Shown in pieces: positions 15,626 to 23,844 of a DNA stretch of 37,045 nucleotides. The position numbers and the translations under genes are program-made. The stretch comes from Planctomycetota bacterium (GTDB lineage: Bacteria > Planctomycetota > PLA2 > JAEUHO01): contig JACKGW010000019.1 of the NCBI GenBank assembly GCA_020631815.1, forward strand, positions 1 through 37,045, read 5' to 3'. The stretch's first letter is position 1. Every line of letters starts with the position of its first letter. Under the pieces are notes generated by a model that was not told where the DNA came from, searched no databases, and saw only the letters and a list, made by a program, of their open reading frames with translations.

Positions 15626-16716
15626 GCGAACCGTCCGCGACCCCGGCCCCCGTCGTGTTGTTGGCCGGCGGCGGCACCGTGGGTCACCTGGCCCCGGGCT
15701 TTGCCTTGGCCGAAGCCTTGGAGGCCCGCGGCGCACGCTGCGTGTTCACCACGCCCGGCGAGGACCAGGAAGCGCGCTGGTTCGAGGGCCGTCCGCCTTC
15801 GCGCACGGTCCCCGCGGAGCGCCTGCCGCGGCGACCCTGGCAGCTGCCGGGGTTCCTGCTGCGCCTTCGCCGCCACGCGCGCGAGGCCCGCGAGGTCCTG
15901 CGCTCGAGCGGTGCGCGCTACGTCGTGGCGCTGGGGGGCTGGCCCTGCGTGCCCGTCGTGCTGGCGGCCCGTCGGCTGGGCGTCCCGTACGGCTTCATCG
16001 TGCCCGATGCGGTTCCCGGCCTCGTCGTTCGTCGCTTCCGCCGCCGCGCGGACCGCTTCTGGGTCGCAGTCGTCGAGGCCGCGGAGCGCCTCGGGCCTCG
16101 CGCGCTGCACGTCGGCCCGATGTTGCGCCGCGACGTGATCGACGCGCCGCGCGATGCGTCGGTGTTCGGCCTCGCGGCCGACCGTGTCACGCTGCTGGTC
16201 ACCGGTGGCAGCCAGGGCGCCACCGCGGTGAACGCGTGGGTCGTCGAGGGGTTGCGCGCGGCGCTCGACGCCGATCCCTCGCTCGCGACGCGTCTGCAGG
16301 TGCTCCACGCCACGGGCGCCGCGGGCGAGGCCATGGCCCGCGAGGCGTACGAGGCGATGGGCCTCGCCCATCACGTCACGCCCTTCCTCGCGAAGATGGG
16401 CTCGGCGTACGCGCTGGCCGATCTGGTGGTGGGGAGGGCCGGAGCGGGAACGTGCGCGGAGCTCTCCGCGTGGCGGCTCCCTGCGGTCCTCGTGCCGTAC
16501 CCGCACCACCGCGATCGCCAGCAGCACAAGAACGCGCAAGCGCTCGTCGAAGCCGGCCACGCGGTGGTGCTCGAGCAGGAACGCCTGGACGCCGCGGCGT
16601 TCGCGCGCCACGTGCTGGAGCCGCTCGTGGCGGCGTCGTCCCGGCCTCGCAAGCAGCCTCGTCCCCCGGACGGAGCGGCCCGGGCCGCAGAGGACCTGCT
16701 CGCGCGGATCACCTGA
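15622..16716 (+). CDS. murG: UDP-GlcNAc:lipid I GlcNAc transferase MurG
   Basis: This 364-residue GT28-family glycosyltransferase converts lipid I to lipid II at the inner face of the membrane. The N-terminal glycine loop reads AGGGTVGHLAPG (15-26), where most MurG proteins have GGTGGH. The second G-loop is VTGGSQGATAVN. The UDP-GlcNAc site in the C-terminal half has GRAGAGTCAELSAWRLPAVLVPYP and HHRDRQQHKNAQ. The ATG overlaps the ftsW stop (ATGA). The Gly-to-Val change in the first loop is unusual but conservative in position, and every other motif looks functional. Confidence 0.95.
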   Translation: MSEPSATPAPVVLLAGGGTVGHLAPGFALAEALEARGARCVFTTPGEDQEARWFEGRPPSRTVPAERLPRRPWQLPGFLLRLRRHAREAREVLRSSGARYVVALGGWPCVPVVLAARRLGVPYGFIVPDAVPGLVVRRFRRRADRFWVAVVEAAERLGPRALHVGPMLRRDVIDAPRDASVFGLAADRVTLLVTGGSQGATAVNAWVVEGLRAALDADPSLATRLQVLHATGAAGEAMAREAYEAMGLAHHVTPFLAKMGSAYALADLVVGRAGAGTCAELSAWRLPAVLVPYPHHRDRQQHKNAQALVEAGHAVVLEQERLDAAAFARHVLEPLVAASSRPRKQPRPPDGAARAAEDLLARIT

Positions 16717-16782
16717 CCCGAGCCTGCTTCGTCCTGTCCTGTTTGCGTCCTACAGTGCCGACGCGCTCCCCCCGGAGGACCC

Positions 16783-18198
16783 GTGCCCGCGCACCCCGCC
16801 CCCCGTGCCGACGACCTGGCCTCCGTTCTCGCCACGGTCCGATCCGCCTACTTGCTCGGGATCGGTGGCGTGGGCATGAGCGGCGCGGCGCGGCTGCTCG
16901 CCGCACGCGGTATCGAGGTGCGGGGCAGCGACGCGGACCCGGGAGGCGCCGCGGCACGCCTGGCGGGCGTACCCCTCGAGGTGACGGGTGAGGCCACGGT
17001 GCTGCCCGACGGCGTCGATCTCGTCGTGCGCTCGGCGGCCATCGGCCCGGGGCATCCCCAGCGCGCCGCCGCGGAGGAGCGCGGGCTGCGGATGTGGCGC
17101 TACGCGGACCTCGTCGGCGCCCTCATGGCCGACCGCGTCGGCATCGCCGTCGCGGGCTGCCACGGCAAGACGACCACGTCCTCGCTGGTGGCGAGCGCTT
17201 TGGCGCACGCGGGCACCGATCCCTCCTGGCTGGTCGGCGGCACGCTCCGCGCGTTCGGCGGCGGCGCGCGCGCGGGTGCCGGTCCGCACTTCGTCGTGGA
17301 GTCCTGCGAGTTCGATCGCAGCTTCCACGCGCATCGTCCTCATGTGGCCATCGTCACCAACGTCGACGAAGACCACCTCGACTACTACGCCGACCTGGCC
17401 GAGATCCAGGAGTCGTTCCGCGTCTTCGCGGCGCTGCTGCCGAGCGATGGCCAGCTCGTCGTGAACGACGCCCACGCCGCCGTCTTCCGCGGCGACGCCC
17501 GCCTGCGTGCTCCCCTCGTCACGTACGGCTTCGGCGACGACGCGGCGTGGCGCGTCGGCGAGCCCGAGCTGACCGGCGATGGACGCGGCGTGGCGTTCTC
17601 GCTGACGGGCCCCGACGGCCGCACCACATGCGCGACCGTCCCCATGCTGGGCCGCCACAACGCCCTCAACGCCGCGGGCGCCATCGCCACGCTGGTGGCC
17701 GCGGGCGTGGACCGCGATGCGGCCGAGGCGGGTGTTGCAGCCTTCGGGGGCGTGGGCCGTCGGCTCGAGCTCGTCGCCGAGCGCCGCGGCGTGCTCGTCT
17801 ACGACGACTACGGCCACCATCCGGCCGAGATCCGCGCCGTGGTCCGCGCCCTGCGCCAGCGTCACCCCCAGCGCCCGCTGCGCGTGCTCTTCCAGCCCCA
17901 CCAAGCCAGCCGCACGCGCTGCCTCATGCGCGAGTTCGCGTCCGTCTTGGCCGAGGCCGACAGCGTGTGGATGCCGCCCATCTACTTCTCGCGTGACAGC
18001 GAGGAGGCCCGACGCTCCGTGAAGAGCGGCGACCTCGTGCGCCACGTGCGCAACGAAGGCGGCGTCGCCGAAGAAGTCGAGAGCCTGGACGAGCTCGTGG
18101 ACTTCGCCCTCGAGCGCGTGGCGCCCGGCGACGTGGTCATCACCATGGGCGCCGGCAACATCGACGAGGTGGCCCGTGGGCTCGCCGCGCGCCTCTGA
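16783..18198 (+). CDS. murC: UDP-N-acetylmuramate:L-alanine ligase MurC
   Basis: The 471-residue protein has the MurC Rossmann start LLGIGGVGMSG (24-34), the ATP P-loop GCHGKTT (125-131), NVDEDHLDYY and LGRHNALNAAGA. The C-terminal domain has VYDDYGHHPAEI and LFQPHQASRT, which are MurC-specific. It adds L-alanine to UDP-MurNAc in the cytoplasm. The start is the GTG at 16783 with CGGAGG 5 nt upstream. The 66-nt gap after murG is one of the larger gaps in the cluster and holds TACAGT (16751-16756), a weak possible internal -10. The 3' end overlaps murB by 23 bases. Confidence 0.96.
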   Translation: MPAHPAPRADDLASVLATVRSAYLLGIGGVGMSGAARLLAARGIEVRGSDADPGGAAARLAGVPLEVTGEATVLPDGVDLVVRSAAIGPGHPQRAAAEERGLRMWRYADLVGALMADRVGIAVAGCHGKTTTSSLVASALAHAGTDPSWLVGGTLRAFGGGARAGAGPHFVVESCEFDRSFHAHRPHVAIVTNVDEDHLDYYADLAEIQESFRVFAALLPSDGQLVVNDAHAAVFRGDARLRAPLVTYGFGDDAAWRVGEPELTGDGRGVAFSLTGPDGRTTCATVPMLGRHNALNAAGAIATLVAAGVDRDAAEAGVAAFGGVGRRLELVAERRGVLVYDDYGHHPAEIRAVVRALRQRHPQRPLRVLFQPHQASRTRCLMREFASVLAEADSVWMPPIYFSRDSEEARRSVKSGDLVRHVRNEGGVAEEVESLDELVDFALERVAPGDVVITMGAGNIDEVARGLAARL

Positions 18199-19081
18199 CA
18201 CCGCGAACCCGCCGCTGGCGGGGCGCACGTCGTTGCGCGTCGGCGGCGTGGCCGAGTCGTTCCATGAACCGAGCGTGGCCGCCGAGATCGGGCCGCTGCT
18301 GGCCGACCTGCATGCCCGCGGCGTGCCCGTGCACGTGCTGGGGGGTGGCTACAACCTGCTCGTGGGTGACGGCGTGCTTCCCGGGGCCGTGCTCTCCACG
18401 CGCCGCCTCAAGGGCGTCGACGTCCGCGATGACGTGGTGGTGGCCGAGGCGGGTGCGTCGTTTCCGCGTCTCGTGGAGTCCGCTGCGGAGTGGGGCATCC
18501 CCGCGCTGTCCGGCTGTCCGGGCATCCCGGGCACGGTCGGCGGCGTCGTGCGGATGAACGCGGGCGGGCGGCACGGCAACGTGGGCGACGCGCTCGTGCG
18601 TGTACGCGGCTTCCGCATGGACGGCACGCCCTTCGACCGTGAGATCGCTCCCGGCGACCTGGGCTATCGCACGACGGTATTCGCGGACACGGTCGTCACG
18701 GAGGCCTGGTTCCGCCGGGTTCCGGACCTCGATGTGGAGGCCGAGCGCGCGTTGCTCGCCGAGGCGTGGGCGTGGAAGCGCGCCTCGCAGCCCCTTCGCT
18801 CGGCCAGCGCGGGCTGCATCTTCCGCAACCCCGACGGCCCGGGTGGTACCCGCTCCGCGGGTCGTTTGGTCGACGAAGCGGGCCTCAAGGGCCTGCGCGT
18901 CGGCGACGCGATGGTCTCCGACGTGCACGCCAACTTCATCGTGAACCTCGGGGGTGCCACCGCCGCGGACGTCCATGCGCTCATCGCCGAAGTGCAGCGC
19001 CGGGTCCTCGCCTTCCACGGCGTGCGCCTCGAGCTGGAAGTCGAGGTCTGGCCGACGCAAGCCGACGACGTGCGCTCGTAG
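18176..19081 (+). CDS. murB: UDP-N-acetylenolpyruvoylglucosamine reductase MurB
   Basis: This 301-residue FAD enzyme reduces UDP-GlcNAc-enolpyruvate to UDP-MurNAc using NADPH. It has the FAD-binding motif LGGGYNLLVGDG (55-66), SGCPGIPGTVGG, and SAGCIFRNP with the likely proton donor Cys214. It has the length and the GCxFRNP box of type II MurB proteins, unlike the longer E. coli type I enzyme. The GTG at 18176 lies inside the end of murC and is preceded by GAGGTGG at good spacing. No ATG is available near the N-terminus in this frame. It completes the cytoplasmic Mur genes present here. Confidence 0.95.
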   Translation: MGSPRASDTANPPLAGRTSLRVGGVAESFHEPSVAAEIGPLLADLHARGVPVHVLGGGYNLLVGDGVLPGAVLSTRRLKGVDVRDDVVVAEAGASFPRLVESAAEWGIPALSGCPGIPGTVGGVVRMNAGGRHGNVGDALVRVRGFRMDGTPFDREIAPGDLGYRTTVFADTVVTEAWFRRVPDLDVEAERALLAEAWAWKRASQPLRSASAGCIFRNPDGPGGTRSAGRLVDEAGLKGLRVGDAMVSDVHANFIVNLGGATAADVHALIAEVQRRVLAFHGVRLELEVEVWPTQADDVRS

Positions 19082-19090
19082 CCGGCGGCC

Positions 19091-19822
19091 GTGCAGCTGC
19101 TCCTTTTCGCCGTCGCCGCCATCCTGACCGCGGCGCTCTCCACCGTGGCGGGGCTGGGCGGCGGCATGCTCCTGCTCGGGCTGCTGTTCGCCATGGACGT
19201 GGCGTATCCGGTGCCGATGCACGCCGCGATCCAGCTTGTCGCCAACGTCACGCGCACCGGATCGCTGCTCTCCCACGTGCCGTGGAAGTCGTTTGCCCTC
19301 TTCGCCGTGGCTTCGCTGCCCGGCCCGTGGCTCGTCGGCATGCCGCTGCTGGACCACCTCGACAAGAGCGCGGTGCGGGCCGTGTTCGGTGCGTTCGCGC
19401 TGTACGCGGGTCTCGCGCCCCGCTTCGGGCTGTCGTTCCTGGGCCCGCGCACGTCGGTGCTGGTCGGTGGCTTCCTCGGAGGTGCGCTAGGCGTGGTGGT
19501 GGGGGCTGTCGGACCGGTGACGGCCCCGTTCCTCTTGCGGGAGGGCTTGGACCGCAAGGCCTCCGTGGCCTTGCTGTCCGTCACCGCGTTCCACCTGCAC
19601 ATCCTGAAGCTCGTCGCGTTCCACCAGTGGCGCGGAGGCGTGTACGTGGCCGACGGCCTGGACCCGCGGCTCGTGGGCGTGGGCGTGGCCGGGGTGATCG
19701 TGGGGGTGCTGATCGGCCGACGGGTGCTCGACCGCGTGGGGGACCGCGCATTCCGCCGTCTCGTGCGCGGCGTCCTGGTGGGCATGGGGGTGGTGCTCCT
19801 GGCGCAAGCCGCCTGGGCGTAG
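19091..19822 (+). CDS. TauE/SafE-family membrane permease
   Basis: The 243-residue protein has seven or eight hydrophobic helices. Its N-terminal segment AALSTVAGLGGGMLLLGLL resembles the Gly-rich first repeat of TauE/SafE (formerly DUF81) permeases. The middle (FLGGALGVVVGAVGPVTAPFLL) repeats the pattern in the second half, as expected for this two-repeat family. Known members are linked to export or uptake of sulfite, sulfoacetate and related anions, but the substrate here is unknown. It starts with GTG 9 nt after murB, without a clear ribosome binding site, and sits between murB and ftsQ where a permease is not expected. It may simply be co-transcribed. Confidence 0.8.
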   Translation: MQLLLFAVAAILTAALSTVAGLGGGMLLLGLLFAMDVAYPVPMHAAIQLVANVTRTGSLLSHVPWKSFALFAVASLPGPWLVGMPLLDHLDKSAVRAVFGAFALYAGLAPRFGLSFLGPRTSVLVGGFLGGALGVVVGAVGPVTAPFLLREGLDRKASVALLSVTAFHLHILKLVAFHQWRGGVYVADGLDPRLVGVGVAGVIVGVLIGRRVLDRVGDRAFRRLVRGVLVGMGVVLLAQAAWA

Positions 19823-19914
19823 GCCGTCGTTCGTGTCCGGCGGCCCCGTCGTCAAGCCGCGGGCCCCGCGGACCGACCTCCCTCCCTGCGAGGGCGAGGT
19901 CCGAGGGAGCGGCG

Positions 19915-20889
19915 ATGGCGCGGAAGAAGGCGTCGGAGGGAGCGGTGTCGCGTGTGCGCGACGTCTTGACGACGTCGCGCGGGCGCTGGCTGCTGCGCAT
20001 CGGGGGCGGCGCCCTGCTGCTGCTCGTGGTGGGCTTCGTCGTGCAGGCCACGCGGGCCCAGGCCTGGTCCATGCCGGCCTACCGCCTCACGCCGAAGACG
20101 CTGCGCGTCGAGGGCTTGCCGTCGTGGCTGGACGGCTACGGCAAGGCCCTGTTCGACCCGCGCTGGTTCGCTCGCGCGACGGGTCCCTTCAGCGTGTCCA
20201 TCTACGACCCGCAGGCCGAGGCCGTCATCACGGAGCGCGTCGAGCGCCATCCGCTCGTGGAGCGCGCCAGCCTCGTGACGCTGCGCTACCCCAACGAGGC
20301 GCACGTCCGCGTGCAGCTGCGTGAGCCGGTCGCCTCGATCTCGTTCGCCGTCGCCGATGGCAAGACGGTCAGCTACCTGCTGGGCGCCGACCAGACCCTG
20401 CTGCCGCTTGATCCCTACCGCGGTTTGCTCCAGCGGCGCCGCCATCCGCTCCCGCAGCTCTCGGGCATCGGCCTGCGTCCCCCGGTGCGACGTACGGCGA
20501 CCGGCTGGGACATCGTCATCGGCAGCCCGTGGCGTGACGGCGAAGACGACCGCGTCGAGGAGGCCGTCGCTGCCGCGCAGACGGCGGCACGCCTCGAGCA
20601 GGACCTGGGCGGCCTCGTGACCGTCCAGGCCATCGACGTCGCACGCTTCACCCGCACGGGCCGCCTGCGCAGCGACGAGCAGCACGCCGAGGTCGAGCTC
20701 ACCGTCATCGGACCGCCGCAGCGGCCTGGCGGCCCGCGCGTCCAGCGCGTCGTTCTCTGGGGACGTACGACACGCGCGGCCCACGAGGTCGTCGGCGAGA
20801 GCGGCTACGGCCGCAAGGTCGAGCGCCTCAAGAAGCTGCTGTCGCAGCCGAACGCTCCCGCGAGACTGGAAGTCCGCTGGGACGCCTAG
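19915..20889 (+). CDS. ftsQ: FtsQ/DivIB-like division protein
   Basis: The protein has 324 residues: a basic cytoplasmic start (MARKKASEG), one membrane helix (about 24-46) and a periplasmic part. Residues of about 87-140 look like an FtsQ POTRA domain: ITERVERHPLVERASLV, then LRYPNEAHVRVQLREPVA, the usual FtsQ pattern of a strand leading into E-R-x-P-V-A. The rest is divergent and longer than in many FtsQ proteins. FtsQ forms a complex with FtsL and FtsB to control septal synthesis. The ATG has GAGGGAG about 5 nt upstream. No ftsA or ftsZ follows; the stop codon runs straight into repeat B. Confidence 0.78.
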   Translation: MARKKASEGAVSRVRDVLTTSRGRWLLRIGGGALLLLVVGFVVQATRAQAWSMPAYRLTPKTLRVEGLPSWLDGYGKALFDPRWFARATGPFSVSIYDPQAEAVITERVERHPLVERASLVTLRYPNEAHVRVQLREPVASISFAVADGKTVSYLLGADQTLLPLDPYRGLLQRRRHPLPQLSGIGLRPPVRRTATGWDIVIGSPWRDGEDDRVEEAVAAAQTAARLEQDLGGLVTVQAIDVARFTRTGRLRSDEQHAEVELTVIGPPQRPGGPRVQRVVLWGRTTRAAHEVVGESGYGRKVERLKKLLSQPNAPARLEVRWDA

Positions 20890-21087
20890 GTGTCTGATCC
20901 GGCGCTGCAGAGCGGTAGCGACGCGAGGCGCCGGGTCTGACTCCGTGGTAGCGCTCCCCGAGCCCAGGGCGCGGCGTCGCGATCCCACGGGGAGAGGCCT
21001 TCCCCCCGGCGGACGCGCTTCAACCGAGCCAGACCCGGACGCCTCGCGTCGTCGCTGACGCGACTCCGCAGCGCCGGATCAGGCACG
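20889..21087 (+). repeat. Four-arm dispersed repeat, copy B (two-hairpin type)
   Basis: This copy has the same build as copy A. Arm 1 is GGTGTCTGATCCGGCG (20889-20904). Arm 2 reads GGAGTCAGACCCGGCG on the minus strand (20929-20944). Arm 3 is GAGCCAGACCCGG (21026-21038). Arm 4 reads GTGCCTGATCCGG on the minus strand (21074-21086). The first arm shares its first base with the ftsQ TAG stop. The inner part of hairpin 1 (GCAGAGCG and AGCGACGCG) and the segment CCGCAGCGCCGGATCAGGCAC at the end are shared with copy A, while the central part has diverged. Confidence 0.82.
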
Positions 21088-21127
21088 CTTGAACCGCCGG
21101 CTCGCGGGGCCGTGTAGCGTGACGACG

Positions 21128-22753
21128 ATGGTGAGCGACGTGACGGCGAAGACGGGGCGGGCGTGGGTGTTGCCCGCGATGTGCCTCGTCTTGCTGGGCC
21201 TGAGCCTGCCGGCCACGGGGGTGCTCGACCTGCCGTGGCTGCCGGCCGCGCCGTGGACCTTGGCGCCGTTCGTGGCCCTGGCGGTGGCCTTCGTGGCGCT
21301 GGGCGTAGCGAGCCAGCGCAGCCATCCGCTGGCCCGGGTCGTCGGCGTCGCCGCCGTGTCAGCACCCTTCCTCGTCCTCGCCATCCGCGGCGCACCGCCC
21401 GGACCCCATGGCGCCAGCGTGCCGTTCGTCGCGCCGCTGCTCGTCGTGATCGCCCTCGTGGTCGCCGCGCTTCCCCAGCGCTGGCGCGGTCCTGGCGCGG
21501 CAGGTGTGCTGGCGTACGCGCTGTTGGCCCACGGTCTCGGACCTGTCGGGATCTCGCTGTTGCCCGAGCGCTGGCTCGCCACGGCGGGCATCGAGCGCGG
21601 CCCCGAGATCGATCGCAGCATGCTGCCCGAGGCGTACCGCGGCCCTGTTCGGGATCGCGCCACGCGCGCGCGAACGCCCCTGGGCCTTGGCGAGGGCCCC
21701 TGGTGGGTCCGCGCGGAGACCGGCCCCGAGGCCACGCAGCGTCCGCTGGTGGCGGCGTGGACGGCGACCAAGCCCGCCGAGGCACGCACCGCCCGCTGGT
21801 CGTGGTTGGACGCGGGCGACCTCGATGCGCTGCATGTGCTGGACCTCGAGCCGGCCGACGTGGTCTGGATCGGCGAGGGGGCCTGGCCCGCGGGCAGCCG
21901 CGACACGCCGTTGCGCGTGCAGGCCATCGCGGAGTTCGTGCGCGGTGGGGGAACGGCCGTCGTCGTCGTGCCGGACGGTGCGTCGCTCCCCGACGGTCTC
22001 GCCGGCGTCTTGCCCAAGGCCGCGGCCCCCGGCGCCGAGCAGCTGTTCGGCCTGGGGCGGGTGGTGGTCTTCCCGACGCCCAAGGAAGCCGTCGACGCGA
22101 TCCTGGGGCGCCACCTCTGGGTGGCTCCGATCGGCACCCGGCTCGACGGCCAGCCGAGCATCCCCCGGCTCCCCGCGGCGTTGGCGCCGTGGAAGGACGA
22201 GCCAGGTGGCCGGCGCCCGGCCGCGGCCGTGCTCGGGCTCTTCCTGCTGGCGACCCTGGGCTTCACGTGGGCGGCCCGCGACCCGCGGGCCGCGACCCTG
22301 CTCGTCGCATTGGCAGCGGCCGGCGCCTCGGTGGCCGTGGCGTGGGTACTTCCGACGGTGCCGGGCGTCCGCCTCCATGGCGTGCGCATCGACCTCGGCG
22401 GCGTGGGAGGGCGGCGGGTCGAGGCGGTGGCCATCGCGGCCGGTCCGACGGGCTTCCGAGGCCCTGTGCGCTGGGGCGGCGACGGCTACGTGCGCTTCGT
22501 GGGCGGCTTGGAGCAGCCCGGCGGGGAGGTCGAGCTGGCGCCCGGCGGCCTGGCCTGGGCCGTGCGCACCACCCGCGTGGGCCTGCCGGACCCGGCCGAC
22601 CAGGAAGACCGCGCCGGCGGCTGGCTGCTGGGGCTCCTGGCAGGGGAGGTCGACCCCGCCCGGGCCCGGCTAGGCTCCGGCATCGCGCTCGATGTGACCG
22701 TCGGGGGGGAGGCGCCGCCGCCCGCCTCGACCGTGGCCTACCGATCTCGATAG
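21128..22753 (+). CDS. Membrane protein of unknown function
   Basis: The protein has 541 residues and I do not recognise its family. The first 145 or so residues contain several hydrophobic helices. A soluble middle follows (about 170-360), then a second hydrophobic block (about 365-415) and a soluble C-terminal region. The middle contains LHVLDLEPADVVWIGEGAW and AIAEFVRGGGTAVVVVP. This resembles the class I glutamine amidotransferase-like fold found in some large membrane proteins next to MoxR/DUF58 genes; that is a weak inference. I chose the ATG at 21128; GTG at 21131 is an alternative, and neither has a strong ribosome binding site. It lies between repeat B and rplM, where ftsA/ftsZ often stand after ftsQ. 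Confidence 0.7.
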   Translation: MVSDVTAKTGRAWVLPAMCLVLLGLSLPATGVLDLPWLPAAPWTLAPFVALAVAFVALGVASQRSHPLARVVGVAAVSAPFLVLAIRGAPPGPHGASVPFVAPLLVVIALVVAALPQRWRGPGAAGVLAYALLAHGLGPVGISLLPERWLATAGIERGPEIDRSMLPEAYRGPVRDRATRARTPLGLGEGPWWVRAETGPEATQRPLVAAWTATKPAEARTARWSWLDAGDLDALHVLDLEPADVVWIGEGAWPAGSRDTPLRVQAIAEFVRGGGTAVVVVPDGASLPDGLAGVLPKAAAPGAEQLFGLGRVVVFPTPKEAVDAILGRHLWVAPIGTRLDGQPSIPRLPAALAPWKDEPGGRRPAAAVLGLFLLATLGFTWAARDPRAATLLVALAAAGASVAVAWVLPTVPGVRLHGVRIDLGGVGGRRVEAVAIAAGPTGFRGPVRWGGDGYVRFVGGLEQPGGEVELAPGGLAWAVRTTRVGLPDPADQEDRAGGWLLGLLAGEVDPARARLGSGIALDVTVGGEAPPPASTVAYRSR

Positions 22754-22776
22754 GGGCAGGACGGCGCGGCGACGGC

Positions 22777-22804
22777 TTGACCGCCGCGGCGGGGGACGTA
22801 CCTT
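22777..22804 (+). promoter_or_regulatory. Sigma-70-type promoter of rplM-rpsI
   Basis: TTGACC (22777-22782), a 16-bp spacer and TACCTT (22799-22804) lie 28 nt ahead of the rplM ATG. This is a good match for a housekeeping promoter. It also shows that the TTG at 22803 is within the promoter and not the rplM start. Confidence 0.6.
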
Positions 22805-22832
22805 GCCCCGCTTCCCCCGGGAGTTTGCTGCC

Positions 22833-23276
22833 ATGACCAAGACCACCATCGCCACGCGTCACCACGAGGGCGCGAAGTGGTACGTGGTCGATGCGTCCCA
22901 GGAGACGCTCGGCCGTCTGGCGGCGATCCTTGCGCAGCGCCTGCAGGGCAAGCACAAGCCGACCTACACCCCCCACGTGGACACGGGCGACTACTTCGTC
23001 GTCGTCAACGCGGAGAAGGTCCAGGTCACCGGCGGCAAGGAGAACAAGAAGGTCTACCGCAGCCACACCGGCTTCCCCGGCGGCCTTCGCGAGATCCCCT
23101 ACAAGCGCATGATGGACAAGCACCCCACCGAGGCGCTGCGTCTCGCCGTCAAGCGCATGCTTCCCAAGACCAACCTCGGCCGCGCGATGCTGAAGAAGCT
23201 CAAGCTGTACGCCGGGGAAAGCCACGACCACCACGCCCAGCAGCCCGAGCCCATCGCGTTCGGGACCGGGCGCTAG
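22833..23276 (+). CDS. rplM: 50S ribosomal protein L13
   Basis: The 147-residue protein has the normal L13 length. Signatures are WYVVDASQETLGRLAA near the start, then HVDTGDYFVVVNAEKV, KVYRSHTGFPGGL and the C-terminal MLPKTNLGRAMLKKLKLYAG. L13 is an early-assembly protein of the large subunit. The ATG at 22833 is preceded by GGGAG and fits the promoter just upstream. rpsI follows after 15 nt, the classic L13-S9 operon order. Confidence 0.98.
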   Translation: MTKTTIATRHHEGAKWYVVDASQETLGRLAAILAQRLQGKHKPTYTPHVDTGDYFVVVNAEKVQVTGGKENKKVYRSHTGFPGGLREIPYKRMMDKHPTEALRLAVKRMLPKTNLGRAMLKKLKLYAGESHDHHAQQPEPIAFGTGR

Positions 23277-23291
23277 AGAGGATGAGAGCCC

Positions 23292-23684
23292 ATGGCGGGT
23301 GAGTTCACCTGGGGCACCGGGCGCCGCAAGACGGCGATTGCTCGTGTGCGTATCCGTCGCGGTACCGGCGTGATGATGGTCAACCGTCGTCCGTGGGATG
23401 AGTACTTCACCACGGCCGCGACGCGTCTGGCCGCGCGTCAGCCGCTGCACGCGGTCGATGGCGATGCCCGCTACGACGTGTTCGTCAACGTGCACGGCGG
23501 TGGCCCGCAGGGCCAGGCCGACGCGGTGCGTCACGGCCTCGCTCGCGCGCTGACGCGTGTCGAGGAGAGCGCTGCGCTCACGATGCGCGAGGCGGGCTTC
23601 ATGACCCGTGACGCGCGCGTCAAGGAGCGCAAGAAGTACGGTCAGCGCGGCGCCCGCGCCCGCTTCCAGTTCTCGAAGCGCTAA
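23292..23684 (+). CDS. rpsI: 30S ribosomal protein S9
   Basis: The 130-residue protein has the S9 signatures GTGRRKTAIARVRI near the N-terminus, VNVHGGGPQGQADAVRHGLARAL in the middle and KYGQRGARARFQFSKR at the end. The conserved C-terminal S-K-R tail reaches into the ribosomal P site and contacts tRNA. The ATG is 15 nt after rplM with GAGAGGATGAGAG upstream. A strong terminator follows. Confidence 0.98.
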   Translation: MAGEFTWGTGRRKTAIARVRIRRGTGVMMVNRRPWDEYFTTAATRLAARQPLHAVDGDARYDVFVNVHGGGPQGQADAVRHGLARALTRVEESAALTMREAGFMTRDARVKERKKYGQRGARARFQFSKR

Positions 23685-23740
23685 CCCGGCGCGACGCCGC
23701 AGCCCCTTGCGGGGATGGGCGGCATCGAGAGCTCTGCGAC

Positions 23741-23772
23741 GCCCTCGCCCCCTCAGGTGCGAGGGCGCCTTC
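23741..23772 (+). terminator. Intrinsic terminator of rplM-rpsI
   Basis: A perfect 8-bp stem, GCCCTCGC (23741-23748) with GCGAGGGC (23759-23766), has a 10-nt loop and is followed by a T-rich stretch (GCCTTCGTTT). It lies 57 nt after the rpsI stop. A smaller CCCC-ttgc-GGGG hairpin precedes it. Confidence 0.7.
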
Positions 23773-23844
23773 GTTTCCACACGACGTCACGGCACACGAG
23801 CGAGACGTACACTGGGCTGCGATCGCGGCTCCCCGGAGGTTCGG

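Noticed and set aside
16728..16756. Internal promoter before murC
   Set aside because: TACAGT is an acceptable -10, but the hexamer 17 bp upstream (TTCGTC) matches the -35 consensus poorly.
22803..22832. TTG start adding 10 residues to L13
   Set aside because: It lies inside the -10 region of the promoter and lacks a ribosome binding site; the ATG at 22833 has GGGAG and matches the normal L13 length.
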